From positions 1 to 64,000 of the forward strand of contig JASAND010012742.1 in NCBI GenBank assembly GCA_030248195.1: a stretch of DNA of 64,000 bases. Direction: 5' to 3'. A program made the position numbers and the translations under genes. Every line of letters starts with the position of its first letter. The stretch's first letter is position 1. The notes beneath the pieces were generated by a model. That model was given only the letters and a program-made list of their open reading frames with translations, did no database searches and was not told the origin of the DNA. The stretch is from Trissonchulus latispiculum (lineage: Eukaryota > Nematoda > Enoplea > Enoplida > Ironidae). Below, one piece after another: positions 63,553 through 64,000 of this stretch.

Positions 63553-63770
63553 AAAATTTATGTGTCAAGGGGGGCCCCGGGGAATCGGCCCGCGCCCCCA
63601 CCGGGTCGGGGGGGGGGGCGCCGGTGGGGGGGCGCGCCCCGTCGTCGCTGCCGGCGCCGGGGAGCCCTCGGTTGAAGTGTGTTGTTTTTTTTTTTTTTTT
63701 TTTTTTTGTTTTTTTTTAGGAGGCGCGGCTTTTGGGGGGGGGTGGGGGGGTTTTTTTTTTGGCGTTTTTA
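63420..63770. repeat. Homopolymer-rich low-complexity block
   Basis: Runs of C, then G, then a 24-T run, then G and T again. It interrupts the integrase C-terminus. Open frames here are artefacts. Likely low-quality assembly or an expanded tract. Confidence 0.7.
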
Positions 63771-64000
63771 TACTATTCAAAACCTCTTGACCATTGGACG
63801 GTGTAAGAAGTAGCCACTTAATTTAACTGCTTGCACTGTCAATTGCTAAAAAGTTTCATAATAAAATCTCTACACCCTTAGTTTTCACCAATTTATTTTG
63901 CGTAATTTTTGGACCAATTTGTGTCACCTTTGAAATTTAGCACAGTAGCATTACTGCGTGAATTAAGCTTTTCTCTAGATTTTCAATTTAATTTTGCCTA
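63771..64000. other. Right edge, no gene seen
   Basis: AT-rich sequence with no similarity to the gypsy LTR region at 59393-59970. Confidence 0.5.

Overview
This window is invertebrate animal nuclear DNA. The evidence is a conserved eukaryotic gene split by GT-AG introns, plus animal-type Ty3/gypsy, BEL/Pao and Penelope-like retroelements and dense nested non-autonomous DNA transposons. The species cannot be named. Apart from the mobile-element genes, the only gene I can identify with confidence is the 3' half of the RNA polymerase I largest subunit (POLR1A, yeast RPA190). It is on the + strand, with 13 exons between about 3381 and the stop at 33587. All internal splice junctions fit in frame. 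Together the exons code for roughly 560 residues: trigger loop, jaw, an acidic loop, and the C-terminal clamp segment. The introns range from 145 bp to 15.8 kb and are filled with transposons.

Region by region. 1-3380 is intronic or upstream sequence with a TTAA-flanked element and a palindromic MITE. 3381-15866 holds 11 POLR1A exons; its introns carry TTAA MITEs, a 560-bp polypurine tract, two hAT-type MITEs with 8-bp target duplications, and fold-backs nested in fold-backs. 15867-31619 is one giant intron. It holds a decayed gypsy gag-protease, a tandem pair of Naiad-type Penelope-like elements (GIY-YIG domain N-terminal to the RT; coding sequence split by insertions), a perfect 180-bp inverted repeat, AT-rich palindromic MITEs, and a readable nest of insertions (TTAA elements inside a GGGCC-ended element inside an older MITE). 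31620-33587 holds the last two exons. A MITE probably lies inside the 3' UTR.

34-42.6 kb is gene-free repeat sequence: TTTCAG hexamer arrays, fold-backs, and a GGCTTAAA-rich element. 42.98-44.36 kb holds a degraded minus-strand gene with an SGNH/GDSL-like region, directly downstream of a minus-strand gypsy pol 3' half. A second copy of that pol half sits head-to-head on the + strand (46.44-47.80 kb). 49.4-52.7 kb is a TTAA element enclosing a 1.55-kb fold-back, followed by a BEL/Pao RT remnant, a (TA)n tract and CCGGTT arrays. 56.4-59.4 kb holds more TTAA elements. 59.97-63.55 kb holds a Ty3/gypsy gag-pol that is open through almost the whole polyprotein but collapses into homopolymer-rich sequence at its 3' end.

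The signals I consider most novel are: (i) a family of GGGCC-ended elements whose inner terminal sequence and internal octamer change together; (ii) an array of small hairpins separated by TCATAA(A/T)TAT boxes in the Naiad 3' UTR; (iii) an insertion between the endonuclease and RT halves of Naiad that ends in a perfect 180-bp inverted repeat; and (iv) an SGNH-like spliced ORF just behind a gypsy pol. All coordinates and alignments were read by eye, so ends of diverged repeats may be off by tens of bases.
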